Shown in pieces: positions 1-7,532 of a DNA stretch of 64,000 bases. The DNA comes from M0108 sp963841065 (GTDB lineage: Bacteria > Pseudomonadota > Gammaproteobacteria > Chromatiales > Chromatiaceae). The notes beneath the pieces are model-generated. The model searched no databases and had not been told where the DNA came from. It worked only from the letters and a program-made list of their open reading frames with translations. The stretch is from NCBI GenBank assembly GCA_963841065.1, contig CAWJBI010000035.1, positions 128,705 through 192,704 of the forward strand, read 5' to 3'. The position numbers and the translations under genes are program-made. Numbering within the stretch: position 1 is the stretch's first letter; each line of letters opens with the position of its first letter.

Positions 1-1009
1 GGCCGTCCGGGAAATAGAGGTCCGGCTCCAGCAGGGCCAGCCGAAAGCCCTGGTGCAGGGGCTCGCCGGGTTTGATCTCGTCCCAGATGCGGCCGCGCCG
101 GGAATGGCAGCGGGCGCAGGTCTCGGTCTGGAGGTGGGAACCGCGGGGTGGCTGGCGACGGGGTTTGCCGGTCTCGGCGGCAAGCCCCCAGGTGCCGCCA
201 TCGCGATCCTTCAGGTCCACCAGCAGCCCGCGGGTCGGATCATCCGCCGCGGCGGCAAGGGCCGCCTGATCCGTGCCTGTCCCACCCGCCTGCGCCGACC
301 GCGCGGCGGTGGCCTTGGCCCACGCCAGATGGCGGGCACCAGGGCCATGGCAGGCCTCGCAGGCGACGTTGATCTCCGCGTAGTGGGTGTCATAGCCCTT
401 GCGCTCGGCGTCATAGCGCTTTTGCAGGTCCGTGGAGTGGCAGTCCGCGCACTGATAGTTCCAGGTCTGATCCGGCGCCGTCCAGTGCAGCGGATGGCTG
501 TGGTCCATCGCTTGGTCGGGATAGAGATGGAACCAGTCTTGCCCCCCTTGCTCCTGGGGGCGGGCATCCCAGGCCAGGCCCAGGCTCTGGAGCCGGCCGC
601 CCGGGAACTCGATCAGATATTGCTGAAGGGGCCACCAGCCGAAGGTGTAGCGGATGGGGTAGTCCTTGAACTCGCCATCCGGTCCATCGGTGTGGACGAG
701 GAATTCGCCATCCCGGCGGAAGAAGCGGGAAGTCACCCCGTGGACGGTGATTTCGGCGTCCTGGAAGTCGCCGAGCACCGTCTCGGGCGTCGCCACCGTC
801 ATGGCCCGGTCGTGATAAGAGCCCCGCCAGAGGGCCAGTTCCTTCGGATGGCACTCGCCACAGGCCGCCGCGCCCACGAAACCCCGCTCGGCGCGCAAGG
901 GATCCAGAAGCGGGTCCGTCCTGGGAACCGACGGAGCATCAAGGCCAGGCTGGGCCGCCAGGATGCCGGGGATTAGCCCTAAGACGAGGAGGAAGACAAG
1001 AGGAGCCAT
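1..1009 (-). CDS. Multihaem cytochrome c, N-terminal part (runs off the left edge)
   Basis: An open frame of 336 codons starts at ATG 1009 and is still open at base 2, so the gene is partial at its 3' end. The protein begins with a short signal peptide (about residues 1-19, ending LAA) and carries four haem c attachment motifs: CGECH at 50-54, CADCH at 187-191, CEACH at 217-221 and CARCH at 298-302. This marks a periplasmic multihaem cytochrome. The spacing resembles cytochrome c554-like/TPR multihaem proteins, but the C-terminal half is missing, so the electron partner or reaction cannot be named. No strong ribosome-binding site is visible. The opposite strand is open for 307 codons here, but the haem motifs show that the minus strand is the coding one. 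Confidence 0.85.
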   Translation of the reverse strand, partial: MAPLVFLLVLGLIPGILAAQPGLDAPSVPRTDPLLDPLRAERGFVGAAACGECHPKELALWRGSYHDRAMTVATPETVLGDFQDAEITVHGVTSRFFRRDGEFLVHTDGPDGEFKDYPIRYTFGWWPLQQYLIEFPGGRLQSLGLAWDARPQEQGGQDWFHLYPDQAMDHSHPLHWTAPDQTWNYQCADCHSTDLQKRYDAERKGYDTHYAEINVACEACHGPGARHLAWAKATAARSAQAGGTGTDQAALAAAADDPTRGLLVDLKDRDGGTWGLAAETGKPRRQPPRGSHLQTETCARCHSRRGRIWDEIKPGEPLHQGFRLALLEPDLYFPDG

Positions 1010-1150
1010 GGCATCAGGCGACAAGTCAGGAGCGCGATGGCGATCAGAATATCAGCGGGGGGTGGGTCTCGCCATGGCCGCCAGCGGTGGGTTGCCGCGA
1101 ATTGAGCGTCCTTGGAGATTGCCACGCATACCCTTCAATGCCGCTATCAG

Positions 1151-1159
1151 TGCTATAGT
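1151..1159 (+). promoter_or_regulatory. Possible extended -10 promoter element of the toxin-antitoxin pair
   Basis: TGCTATAGT matches the extended -10 pattern TGnTATAAT with one mismatch and lies about 34 bases before the chosen antitoxin start. No convincing -35 hexamer is present at normal spacing, as is tolerated for extended -10 promoters. Assigned by eye only. Confidence 0.3.
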
Positions 1160-1192
1160 GCCATGGTGCAGAACGAAAAAGGCGAGGTCACT

Positions 1193-1469
1193 ATGAGTCC
1201 CACCATGACGCCATCCACCGTCAAAATGATTGGTGCCAATGGTCAAATTTCGCTGGGTAAAAAGTACGCCGGTCGGCAGGTATTAGTGGAAGAGCATGCG
1301 CCTGGCGTCTGGCTTGTCCGCACCGTAACCATAGTCCCGGATAACGAACACTGGCTGCAAGCCCCCGCAGCCGTCGCGGATCTGGAGCGAGCCCTGGCCT
1401 GGGCGGCGAGATAACCCCGCGGATGACGCCAACCTTGACCAACTGCTGCTGAAATTAGCCGATGACTGA
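1193..1469 (+). CDS. AbrB/SpoVT-like antitoxin, apparent frameshift near 1409
   Basis: The frame from ATG 1193 encodes a short swapped-hairpin-type DNA-binding protein (KMIGANGQISLGKKYAGRQ...), typical of AbrB/MazE-like antitoxins. GAGG at 1184-1187 precedes this ATG by five bases, so I prefer it to in-frame ATGs at 1163 and 1112. The literal frame stops at 1414 after 73 residues (...ALAWAAR). One base over, the next frame reads DNPADDANLDQLLLKLADD and stops at 1469, eight bases into the toxin gene, which is how such antitoxins usually end. I infer one indel around 1405-1412 and an intact product of about 91 residues. As written, the protein is a C-terminally truncated antitoxin that may not bind its toxin. 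Confidence 0.6.
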
Positions 1470-1788
1470 CATCAAGGTTGATCCCCAAGTCAGGCTAGAC
1501 CTCAATAATCCGCTCTTTCAAGATGCCTTGTTCGCCTTGCAAAAGCCTGAACGATTGGCGGCGCTGGAGACCCTCAACAAGTTGCGGCGTCTGACCTGGT
1601 CCCAGGTGTATCGCGATGCGGGCCTCAAATGGGAAAAGATTGTCAGCATCAAACCTCCCTCGGGCATCGCTGCCCTGTATTCCCTCCGCATCACCCGGTC
1701 CCATCGGGCCACCGCCTACCGGGAGGGCGATTTCATCCGCCTGCTAACCATTGCCGCGGATCACGATAGCACCTACGGCAAGAAATAG
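1462..1788 (+). CDS. Putative toxin of the toxin-antitoxin pair (RelE-like small protein)
   Basis: This 108-residue protein follows the AbrB-type antitoxin directly and overlaps its repaired 3' end by eight bases, the usual arrangement for a co-translated toxin. The C-terminal half (SLRITRSHRATAYREGDFIR, then LLTIAADHDSTYGKK) resembles the compact beta-sheet end of RelE/ParE-fold proteins. The N-terminal half is helical and charged. No signal peptide or membrane segment is present. Toxin activity is inferred from context and fold resemblance; no catalytic residue can be pinned down. It is separated from the convergent MotA-like gene by 32 bases. Confidence 0.55.
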   Translation: MTDIKVDPQVRLDLNNPLFQDALFALQKPERLAALETLNKLRRLTWSQVYRDAGLKWEKIVSIKPPSGIAALYSLRITRSHRATAYREGDFIRLLTIAADHDSTYGKK

Positions 1789-1820
1789 GTCTGCCATTCC
1801 TGAGTTACCCGGGCCCCCTC

Positions 1821-2621
1821 TCACTGCCCGCTATAAAGCCGATTGATGAGATTCACCAGCACATAGCGCCCGGCGGCGTTGACCGCCAGTTCCTCGCGGG
1901 CCTGGACCAGTTGCAGCAGCAGGACCAGGATGGCGCTATCCACCAGGGCGACCAGGGTGGTGTAGAAGCTCACGCCCAAGGCGAGGGCGATGTTGCCCAG
2001 AGGCTGGACGGTGGCGCTGGGATCGATCATGGCCAGGGCCAGGGCGATGCCGACCACGGTGCCGATGAAGCCCACCGTGGGGATGACCCAGGTCAGATAG
2101 CGCAGCAGGGTGTAGCGCAGATCCACCCGGTGCATCAGGAGTTCCAGGCTGGAATTGAGAACGCTCACGGTCTGATCCACCGAGCGGCTGGCGAGGAACT
2201 GCAGGATGCAGAGGTCGATGAGGCCCGGCAGAAAGCCCCGCTCCCCGTCATACAGCCCCGCCACCCGGGCCCGCAGCGGCGGCAGATCGTGCGATTGCAG
2301 GACCACGGCATAGGCCTCTGGCAGCAGGCCCTGGGTCAGCCAGGCCTCTTCCCGAGCCGCGGTGCGCCACCGGCGGTAGATCTCGCCCAGCCCGATGAAG
2401 AGGAGCAGATGGGTCAGATTCTGGATGGTGAAGGGATAGACGAAGGGATAAGCCGGCGGCGGCGTGGCCTGGTAATCGAGGATGACCAGCGCCGCCGGAC
2501 TCCCCGCCGGCAAGGCCCAGGTCAGCAGGGCGATGACCAGCGCCGCCACCAAGACCGACAGGACCAGGACCAGCCAGGCCTGGGGCTGCCGCCAGAGGAT
2601 CGTGACCAAGGAGGGGCTCAT
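1821..2621 (-). CDS. MotA/TolQ/ExbB-like proton-channel subunit
   Basis: A 266-residue inner-membrane protein with four hydrophobic segments (about 13-33, 60-80, 167-190 and 203-228). The last two, separated by a short loop, form the characteristic MotA/TolQ/ExbB domain (IPTVGFIGTVVGIALALAMI, then NIALALGVSFYTTLVALVDS). Such proteins form pentameric stators that use the ion gradient to drive a MotB/ExbD-type partner; the gene at 6816-7532 is the obvious candidate. The start at 2621 was chosen because its ATG overlaps the TGA of the upstream FHA gene (ATGA). The longer open frame upstream lies over that gene and lacks domain features. It is the last gene of the minus-strand signalling array. 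Confidence 0.85.
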   Translation of the reverse strand: MSPSLVTILWRQPQAWLVLVLSVLVAALVIALLTWALPAGSPAALVILDYQATPPPAYPFVYPFTIQNLTHLLLFIGLGEIYRRWRTAAREEAWLTQGLLPEAYAVVLQSHDLPPLRARVAGLYDGERGFLPGLIDLCILQFLASRSVDQTVSVLNSSLELLMHRVDLRYTLLRYLTWVIPTVGFIGTVVGIALALAMIDPSATVQPLGNIALALGVSFYTTLVALVDSAILVLLLQLVQAREELAVNAAGRYVLVNLINRLYSGQ

Positions 2622-3016
2622 TGGCCGCACTCCGGGCAAGGGGCCTCGGCGGTCTTGATGCCACCGCACGGGCAGCGGATCAGCCGCCGCCCCTGGACCC
2701 TGGGCGCCTCCTCGGGAGCGGGGCCGGGAATCCCGGCCTTGAGCCGCAGGGCCTCCAGGAGTTCCCGCATCCCCAAGGTCACGCCGCCGAAGCGCACCCG
2801 GTCGAGGGGCGAGACCAGGCTCTGGCTGAGCCGCCGGGGCGCGCCGCCGTTCCCCAGCAGAAAGGTGCCGTTGGTGCTCTGACAATCCGTGAGCAGCCAC
2901 TTGCCATCCTCCAGGAACTCCAGTTCGGCGTGATGCCCGCTCACCGAGTCGTCCGCCAGCGGGATGTCGCAGCTTCGCTCCCGGCCGATGCTGTATTTAC
3001 GTCGCATTGCCTTCAT
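2618..3016 (-). CDS. FHA-domain protein with C-terminal zinc ribbon
   Basis: A 132-residue cytoplasmic protein. Residues about 8-80 form a forkhead-associated phosphothreonine-binding domain with the hallmark motifs IGRERSCDI, SGHHAEL and STNGTFL. The C-terminus ends in a CPCG...CPEC zinc-ribbon pair. AGGAG lies seven bases upstream of ATG 3016, which decides the start over an upstream in-frame ATG. The gene starts three bases after the stop of the PP2C/TM frame and overlaps the next gene by ATGA, so it is translationally coupled at both ends. It probably reads phosphorylation by the kinase of the same array and may hand it to the neighbouring MotA-like channel; that role is inference. Confidence 0.8.
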   Translation of the reverse strand: MKAMRRKYSIGRERSCDIPLADDSVSGHHAELEFLEDGKWLLTDCQSTNGTFLLGNGGAPRRLSQSLVSPLDRVRFGGVTLGMRELLEALRLKAGIPGPAPEEAPRVQGRRLIRCPCGGIKTAEAPCPECGQ

Positions 3017-3018
3017 CG

Positions 3019-4195
3019 CTACTCCTGGGGCCGCGCCCACTTGTCGGCATTGACGGGCGGGAGATCCGCCCCGGGGGCTGCCGAAGGCGGGACACCCGCT
3101 TCCGGGGCCTGGGTGGTCTGGGCTGCGGCCGGGTCTGTGGCTGAGGCCGACGCTGGGGCCAACGCGGGTTCAGCCATCGCCGGTTTGGGCTGATCCGAGG
3201 ATTCCGGGGCACTGGCCTCAAGGGCCGGGGGTGCTGGCGTCCACCCTTGCCACCACCCGACGCCCAACCCCATAACCAACATCAGCAACACCAGCGCCAA
3301 GGCCCAGCGGCCTGGCCTTGGCCATCCGCCTCCGGCGGACCCCGTCGCTGACGGCTGGCATCGGGCTAACCCGGGTGGGGGCATCCCACCCCTCGCAGGC
3401 CAGAATGGCCACCGTCGCATTGTCCTGATAGAGCCGCTGGAGCCCCTGTAACCGCGCGATCAGCCCCTCCGCGGCGGTCTGGGGGTCGGCGTCCAAGCCC
3501 TCCTTCAGCTCGTCCGGGCTCAGGACGCCATCGACGCCGTCACTGCACAGCAGCAGGCGATCGCCGGCCTCCAGGGCCAGGGGCCGCAGATTGCGGTCGA
3601 TTTCGGGGATCTCCGCCAGGCCGAGAAAGCTGATCAAGGCATCGCGCTGGGGGTGGTCCTCGATCCAGTCGGGGGTCGGGCCATCGGCCGGGGCCTGCCG
3701 CCAGAGCTGCAGGGCCAGGTTGTGTTCCTCGTTGCAGGGCGTCAGCGAGCCATCGGCGGCGCGGTAGAGATAGAGTCGGCTATCGCCGGCGCTGATCCAG
3801 AAGAGGTGCCCCTGGTGGATCGCCGCCGCTACCAGGGTGGTGCCGACCTCGCCCTCGCCGGCGGTCGCGCGGGCCAGGTTGTGGACGACCTGGTTGGCCG
3901 CCGTGATCGCCCCCAAGAGGCGCTCGGTCACGGCCAGGTCCGGCGGCTGCCCAGCCCAGGCCGCCAGAAAGCCGGACACCGCCCCCTGGCTGGCCGCCCG
4001 GCCCTCGCTCAGCCCGCCCATGCCATCCGCCACCACCGCCAGGACCCCGTCCGGACCGGCCTGGCCGCGCGCGTCAAAGCCGGCAAAGCCGAAGGCGTCC
4101 TCCTGCTCCTGGCGGGCGCCGATCCATTGGGCATTGCCGGGACGCGGACGCCAGCCGGGGCCGGCCAGGGTCGCCGGGGCTTGCGGGCTCGTCAT
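3019..4195 (-). CDS. PP2C-type Ser/Thr phosphatase with C-terminal TM tail, frameshifted near 3300-3330
   Basis: From ATG 4195 the frame encodes a PP2C catalytic domain with the metal-binding motifs ED at 32-33, DGMGG at 57-61, GDSR at 137-140, CSDGVDG at 217-223 and QDNAT at 257-261. This frame stops at 3218, but from about base 3300 downward the coding signal (G/C at third positions) moves to the frame that stops at 3019. That frame encodes a membrane helix (ALALVLLMLVMGLGVGWW) followed by a Pro/Ala-rich periplasmic tail. The basic run RRRRMAKAR just before the shift fits a stop-transfer anchor. I infer one gene for a tail-anchored phosphatase interrupted by one base change. The start overlaps the VWA gene stop by ATGA. 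Confidence 0.75.
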
Positions 4196-6171
4196 CGGGA
4201 ATCCCCGATCCCGCCCAGGCGCAATTCGGTCTGGCCGACGCGCAGCACGTCCCCCTCCCGCAGCGGGGTCGGGGCCAAGAGCCGCACCCCATTGAGCCAG
4301 GTGCCATTGGTGGAACCCAGATCCTCCAGCAGCAGCCGGCGGTCCTGGACGAAGAGGCGGGCATGGCGCGCCGAGACCTCGTCATCCCCCACCAGCGCCA
4401 GGGCGCAGGCGCCGTTGCGCCCGATGACGCCGTCCGGGGCCAGCACCAGGCGGGCCACCTCGCCGCGCCGGCGGCCCTTCATGTAGGCCAGGGTCAGGGC
4501 GGGTCCCGCCGGGGCGGCTTGCTGCCGCCGGGTGGGCTCCACGGGCCCCGACGGCGGGGGTGGGGGGAAGGTGATCGGCGTTTCCGGTAGGGGCTCGGCC
4601 TCGGGTACCAGGACCGGCGGGGTTGACCGGGCCCCAGGGCCGCGCCGCCGCAGGCCCAGGAAGAGGAGCACCCCGCCCAGACCCACGGCGCCCAGCAGCC
4701 AGGGCCACCAGGCGGCGAGACTCGCGAGTGATGTGCCGAGGGCCGGTGCGGATGCCGGCGTGGACGCGGGTGCGCCTGGGGGCGGAGCGCCGGGGGCCGG
4801 CCCGGCGGGCGTGTCAGCTCCGGACGGGGCCGCCGGTTCGCCGGACGGCGAAGCGCCGGGAGCGGTCCCAACGGGCGTTTCAGTTCCGGTTGGGGCAGCC
4901 GGATCGCCTGTGGTCGAGGCGCCGGGGGCGGTCCCGACGGGTGTGCCGGTTCCGGTTGGGGCTGCCGGTTCGCCTTGAGCAGGAGCAACCGGGGCCGTCC
5001 CAGCGGGATTGGGCCCGGTGGCCGGGGTCCCTTCGGCCCCGGGCCCCTGACCGGCTTCCGAGCCACCTTCCGGACTGGCATCCGCAGCCGGAGCCCCCGG
5101 CGCATCAGCGTCCGCAGGCCTCTCCGTACCTTCGCCCCCTGGCGCGGCCGGTTCGCCACTGGGCCCACCGCCGGCTCCAGTCCCCGCCGGTGCCGAGTTG
5201 CCTGCCCCCGGCGCGGCGGGGGAGGGCGCCGCCGTCACCGGGGGATACAGTCGCACATCCACCCCATCGCTCAGGGTCCGCCCGTTCTGGGTCAAGGCCA
5301 GTTGCAGGCGATAGCGGTTGCCGTCCGCCACGCAGCCTGGGCACCGCACCTCCAACCGCAGCACCTCGCGGATACGCTCCCGCATGGCCGCATAGGTCCC
5401 GGCCAGGTCCCCGGCGCTGGCGTCGATGAAGAGACCGCCGGATTGGCGGGCGAACCGCCCCAGGGCGGCCAGCCCCGCCTCGCGGCTGGCCCGATCCCGT
5501 GCCCGGCTGAAACCCATGGCGTAGATGGGCACGGCCCCTTCCGTCAGCCGCGCCTCCACCTCCTCCGCCGTCATGCCGCCGGGGGCGTCATCCCGGCCGT
5601 CGCTCAACACCACCAGGGCCCGTCGGGACGGCAGATCCGTCCCGCGTTGCTGCCCCAGGATCAGGCCCTGGGCCAGGGCCTCGTGGAGGGCGGTATGGGG
5701 CTCCGTCGGCTTGAGGCCGGCGATGGCGGTGTTCAGGGCCGCGGGGTCCGCCGTCGGCGCCACCAGGGTCCGGACCTGGGTACCGAAGCTCAGGATGGCG
5801 GCCCGATCCTGGGGACCCAGGGCCGCCACCCACTCCCGCAAGGCCTGGCGGATGCGCTCGAAGGTGGCCGCGTCGAGGGAGCGCGACAGGTCCACCAGGA
5901 AGAGGTAGAGCACCCCCTCGCCGCTGGCCGCGAAGGGCGTGCTGGACACCACCTCCGCCACCTGGGTGCCGAGGGTGGCGTGGAAGGTCAGGGTCTCGTC
6001 CGCCACGGGCGCGCCCAGGGCGTCGCTCACCCGCGCATAGACCTTGACCTGGGTGCCCTCCGCCAGGGCCTGGCTGATGCGCAGGCTCGCCGGTTCCCCG
6101 GCCAGGGCGCTGGTGGCCAGGAGCCAGGCCAGCCCGAGGAGGCCGAGGCCGCGGGTCCTCCCGGCCCTCAT
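4192..6171 (-). CDS. VWA-TM-FHA membrane protein
   Basis: A 659-residue protein with signal peptide (1-24, ALAG), a von Willebrand A domain (about 88-290) with MIDAS motif DLSRS at 94-98 and later LSDGRDD, then a long low-complexity Pro/Ala/Gly/Thr linker with three 22-residue repeats. A TM helix lies near 490-512 and a cytoplasmic C-terminal FHA domain near 575-655 (IGRNGACAL, SARHARL, STNGTWLNG). The topology therefore puts a metal-dependent adhesion domain in the periplasm and a phosphothreonine reader inside, a plausible transmembrane link between the kinase/phosphatase proteins and an envelope partner. Both ends overlap neighbouring genes by ATGA. The function of this domain combination is not known to me. 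Confidence 0.8.
   Translation of the reverse strand: MRAGRTRGLGLLGLAWLLATSALAGEPASLRISQALAEGTQVKVYARVSDALGAPVADETLTFHATLGTQVAEVVSSTPFAASGEGVLYLFLVDLSRSLDAATFERIRQALREWVAALGPQDRAAILSFGTQVRTLVAPTADPAALNTAIAGLKPTEPHTALHEALAQGLILGQQRGTDLPSRRALVVLSDGRDDAPGGMTAEEVEARLTEGAVPIYAMGFSRARDRASREAGLAALGRFARQSGGLFIDASAGDLAGTYAAMRERIREVLRLEVRCPGCVADGNRYRLQLALTQNGRTLSDGVDVRLYPPVTAAPSPAAPGAGNSAPAGTGAGGGPSGEPAAPGGEGTERPADADAPGAPAADASPEGGSEAGQGPGAEGTPATGPNPAGTAPVAPAQGEPAAPTGTGTPVGTAPGASTTGDPAAPTGTETPVGTAPGASPSGEPAAPSGADTPAGPAPGAPPPGAPASTPASAPALGTSLASLAAWWPWLLGAVGLGGVLLFLGLRRRGPGARSTPPVLVPEAEPLPETPITFPPPPPSGPVEPTRRQQAAPAGPALTLAYMKGRRRGEVARLVLAPDGVIGRNGACALALVGDDEVSARHARLFVQDRRLLLEDLGSTNGTWLNGVRLLAPTPLREGDVLRVGQTELRLGGIGDSR
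4787..4984 (-). repeat. Three tandem 66-bp repeats inside the VWA-FHA gene
   Basis: Three consecutive imperfect 66-base units begin at 4787, 4853 and 4919 and encode 22-residue blocks of the type EPAAPTGTGTPVGTAPGAS. They form part of the linker between the VWA domain and the membrane helix. The repeat length is a multiple of three, so copy number can change without breaking the frame. Confidence 0.85.
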
Positions 6172-6770
6172 GACCGCGCCTCCGCCGGCTTGTCCGCGAC
6201 GGGCCAGGTAAAGTGGTCGCCGCAGAAGGGGACGAAGAGCAACAGCGTCTCCCCCAGTTCGATGCGGTCGTAGGGCGCCACTTCGACCGGGGTCAGCACC
6301 TCCTCGTCGTTCAGATAGACCAGGCCCCGGCTGTCCCCGGGCGCCAGGCGGAAGCTGTGTTTCTTGGGGTTGTAGCTGATGACGGCATGATTGTCGCGGC
6401 TGATGGTGGCATCGCCGGTGATGGCGACATCCATGGTCGGGGCACGGCCGATGAAGTTACGCTCGCTGTGGAGCCGGTAGTCGCGGCCCTGTTCCGGACC
6501 CGCGACGCACACCAACCAGCCCACCACCGGATCGACCCCGCCCATGCGCTTGGCCCAGACGTGGCGCGTCTCCCCCGGATCGCGCCCCAGTCCCGCCGCC
6601 GGCGCGGCGCTCGCGGCGCGGGTATGGCCAGCGTCGCCCGTGGGCCGCCCAGGGGTTTCAGCGCCGAGCGGGCGCGTGGCACGCAGGTCCAGGCCCACGC
6701 CGCAGAAGGGGCAGTTCGAGTGCTCCTCGTCGTTAAAGAAATGACCGTTGCCGCAAGACACCATGCTCAT
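6168..6770 (-). CDS. Zinc-ribbon FHA protein
   Basis: A 200-residue soluble protein. The N-terminus (MSMVSCGNGHFFNDEEHSNC, then PFCG) is a zinc ribbon, followed by a variable linker. An FHA domain lies at about 85-190 (IGRAPTMDV, SRDNHAVI, then LVYLNDEEV in place of the usual STNGT loop). The ribbon-plus-FHA layout mirrors the gene at 2618-3016 with the order reversed. Two starts are possible, ATG 6770 and ATG 6764; an AGGA lies closer to ideal spacing for the second. The 3' end overlaps the VWA gene by ATGA. It is likely a phospho-dependent adaptor within the array; its ligand is unknown. Confidence 0.75.
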   Translation of the reverse strand: MSMVSCGNGHFFNDEEHSNCPFCGVGLDLRATRPLGAETPGRPTGDAGHTRAASAAPAAGLGRDPGETRHVWAKRMGGVDPVVGWLVCVAGPEQGRDYRLHSERNFIGRAPTMDVAITGDATISRDNHAVISYNPKKHSFRLAPGDSRGLVYLNDEEVLTPVEVAPYDRIELGETLLLFVPFCGDHFTWPVADKPAEARS

Positions 6771-6815
6771 CGTCCTGATCTCCCTTTGAAATAATTTAGT
6801 TCGCCACCAACCGCT

Positions 6816-7532
6816 TCAGGGCACCAACCGTACCCCACCGTCCTCGTCCACCCGAATGGTGGCGATGCGTTCCCGCTGACCCCGTTGGGCCAGGGCAATC
6901 TCCGTGAAGACCGCGCTCCCGTCCCGGTGGAAGACCCGCCCCTTCACCACCACGGGTTTGCGCGTGTCTCGGACCTGGAAGAGCCTGACCTCCACCCGGT
7001 AATCCCCCGGCGGGGCATCGCGGATCTCCCACACCTCGTTACCGGGGCCGAGGATATTGTCCTCGCTCAGCTCACCCGGCCGGCCCGGGATGATCTTGTG
7101 CCGGTCCCACCAGAACTCGGCCCCGCTCGGGTCCGTCAGGTGCAGGTCCACGTCGTCATGGGTATCCCAGCGGATATACAGGACCAGAAGGTGTGGGCCA
7201 GTTGCCGGGCCAAGCCCTCCGCCCGCGCCTGCTGTCGCTCCGCCTCGGTCTGGGCCTGGCGGGCCTGCGCCTGCGCCGCCGCCATGTTCCGCCTGGGCCT
7301 GGTTGGCCTGGGCTTGCGCTGCCTCGGCCGCGTCTTCCGCCGCCGACCGCGCCGTCTCGGCCTGGGCGACCGCCTGGCGCAACTCGGCGATCAGGGCCTC
7401 CTGATTCACCGTCTCTTTCCCGTAGTAGGGCAGCAGGATGACCATGAGGATGAGAAAGGCCGCCATGGCCCCGGCGATGACATCCAGCATCGACAGGCTG
7501 AGGGTGCTGATCTCGCGGTTGTGGCGTCTCAT
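6816..7532 (-). CDS. MotB/ExbD-like stator partner with non-OmpA C-terminal domain
   Basis: A 238-residue protein with a short basic N-terminus and one TM helix (about 15-35) preceded by Asp17 in MLDVIAGAMAAFLILM. This Asp sits where MotB carries its ion-binding aspartate. A coiled coil starts near 45, and a C-terminal beta-rich domain (RWDTHDDVDLHLTDPSG) replaces the usual peptidoglycan-binding OmpA domain. Between about 7188 and 7287 the annotated frame turns Gly/Pro-rich with poor GC at third positions, whereas the alternate frame continues the coiled coil (MAAAQAQARQAQTEAERQ) with almost all G/C third bases. Two compensating single-base changes are therefore likely. The pairing with the MotA-like protein at 1821-2621 is inferred from fold and operon. 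Its start overlaps the PP2C-2 stop by ATGA. Confidence 0.7.
   Translation of the reverse strand: MRRHNREISTLSLSMLDVIAGAMAAFLILMVILLPYYGKETVNQEALIAELRQAVAQAETARSAAEDAAEAAQAQANQAQAEHGGGAGAGPPGPDRGGATAGAGGGLGPATGPHLLVLYIRWDTHDDVDLHLTDPSGAEFWWDRHKIIPGRPGELSEDNILGPGNEVWEIRDAPPGDYRVEVRLFQVRDTRKPVVVKGRVFHRDGSAVFTEIALAQRGQRERIATIRVDEDGGVRLVP

Noticed and set aside
53..976. 307-codon plus-strand open frame
   Set aside because: It is antisense to the multihaem cytochrome, whose four CxxCH motifs and signal peptide identify the minus strand as coding. High GC makes long antisense frames common.
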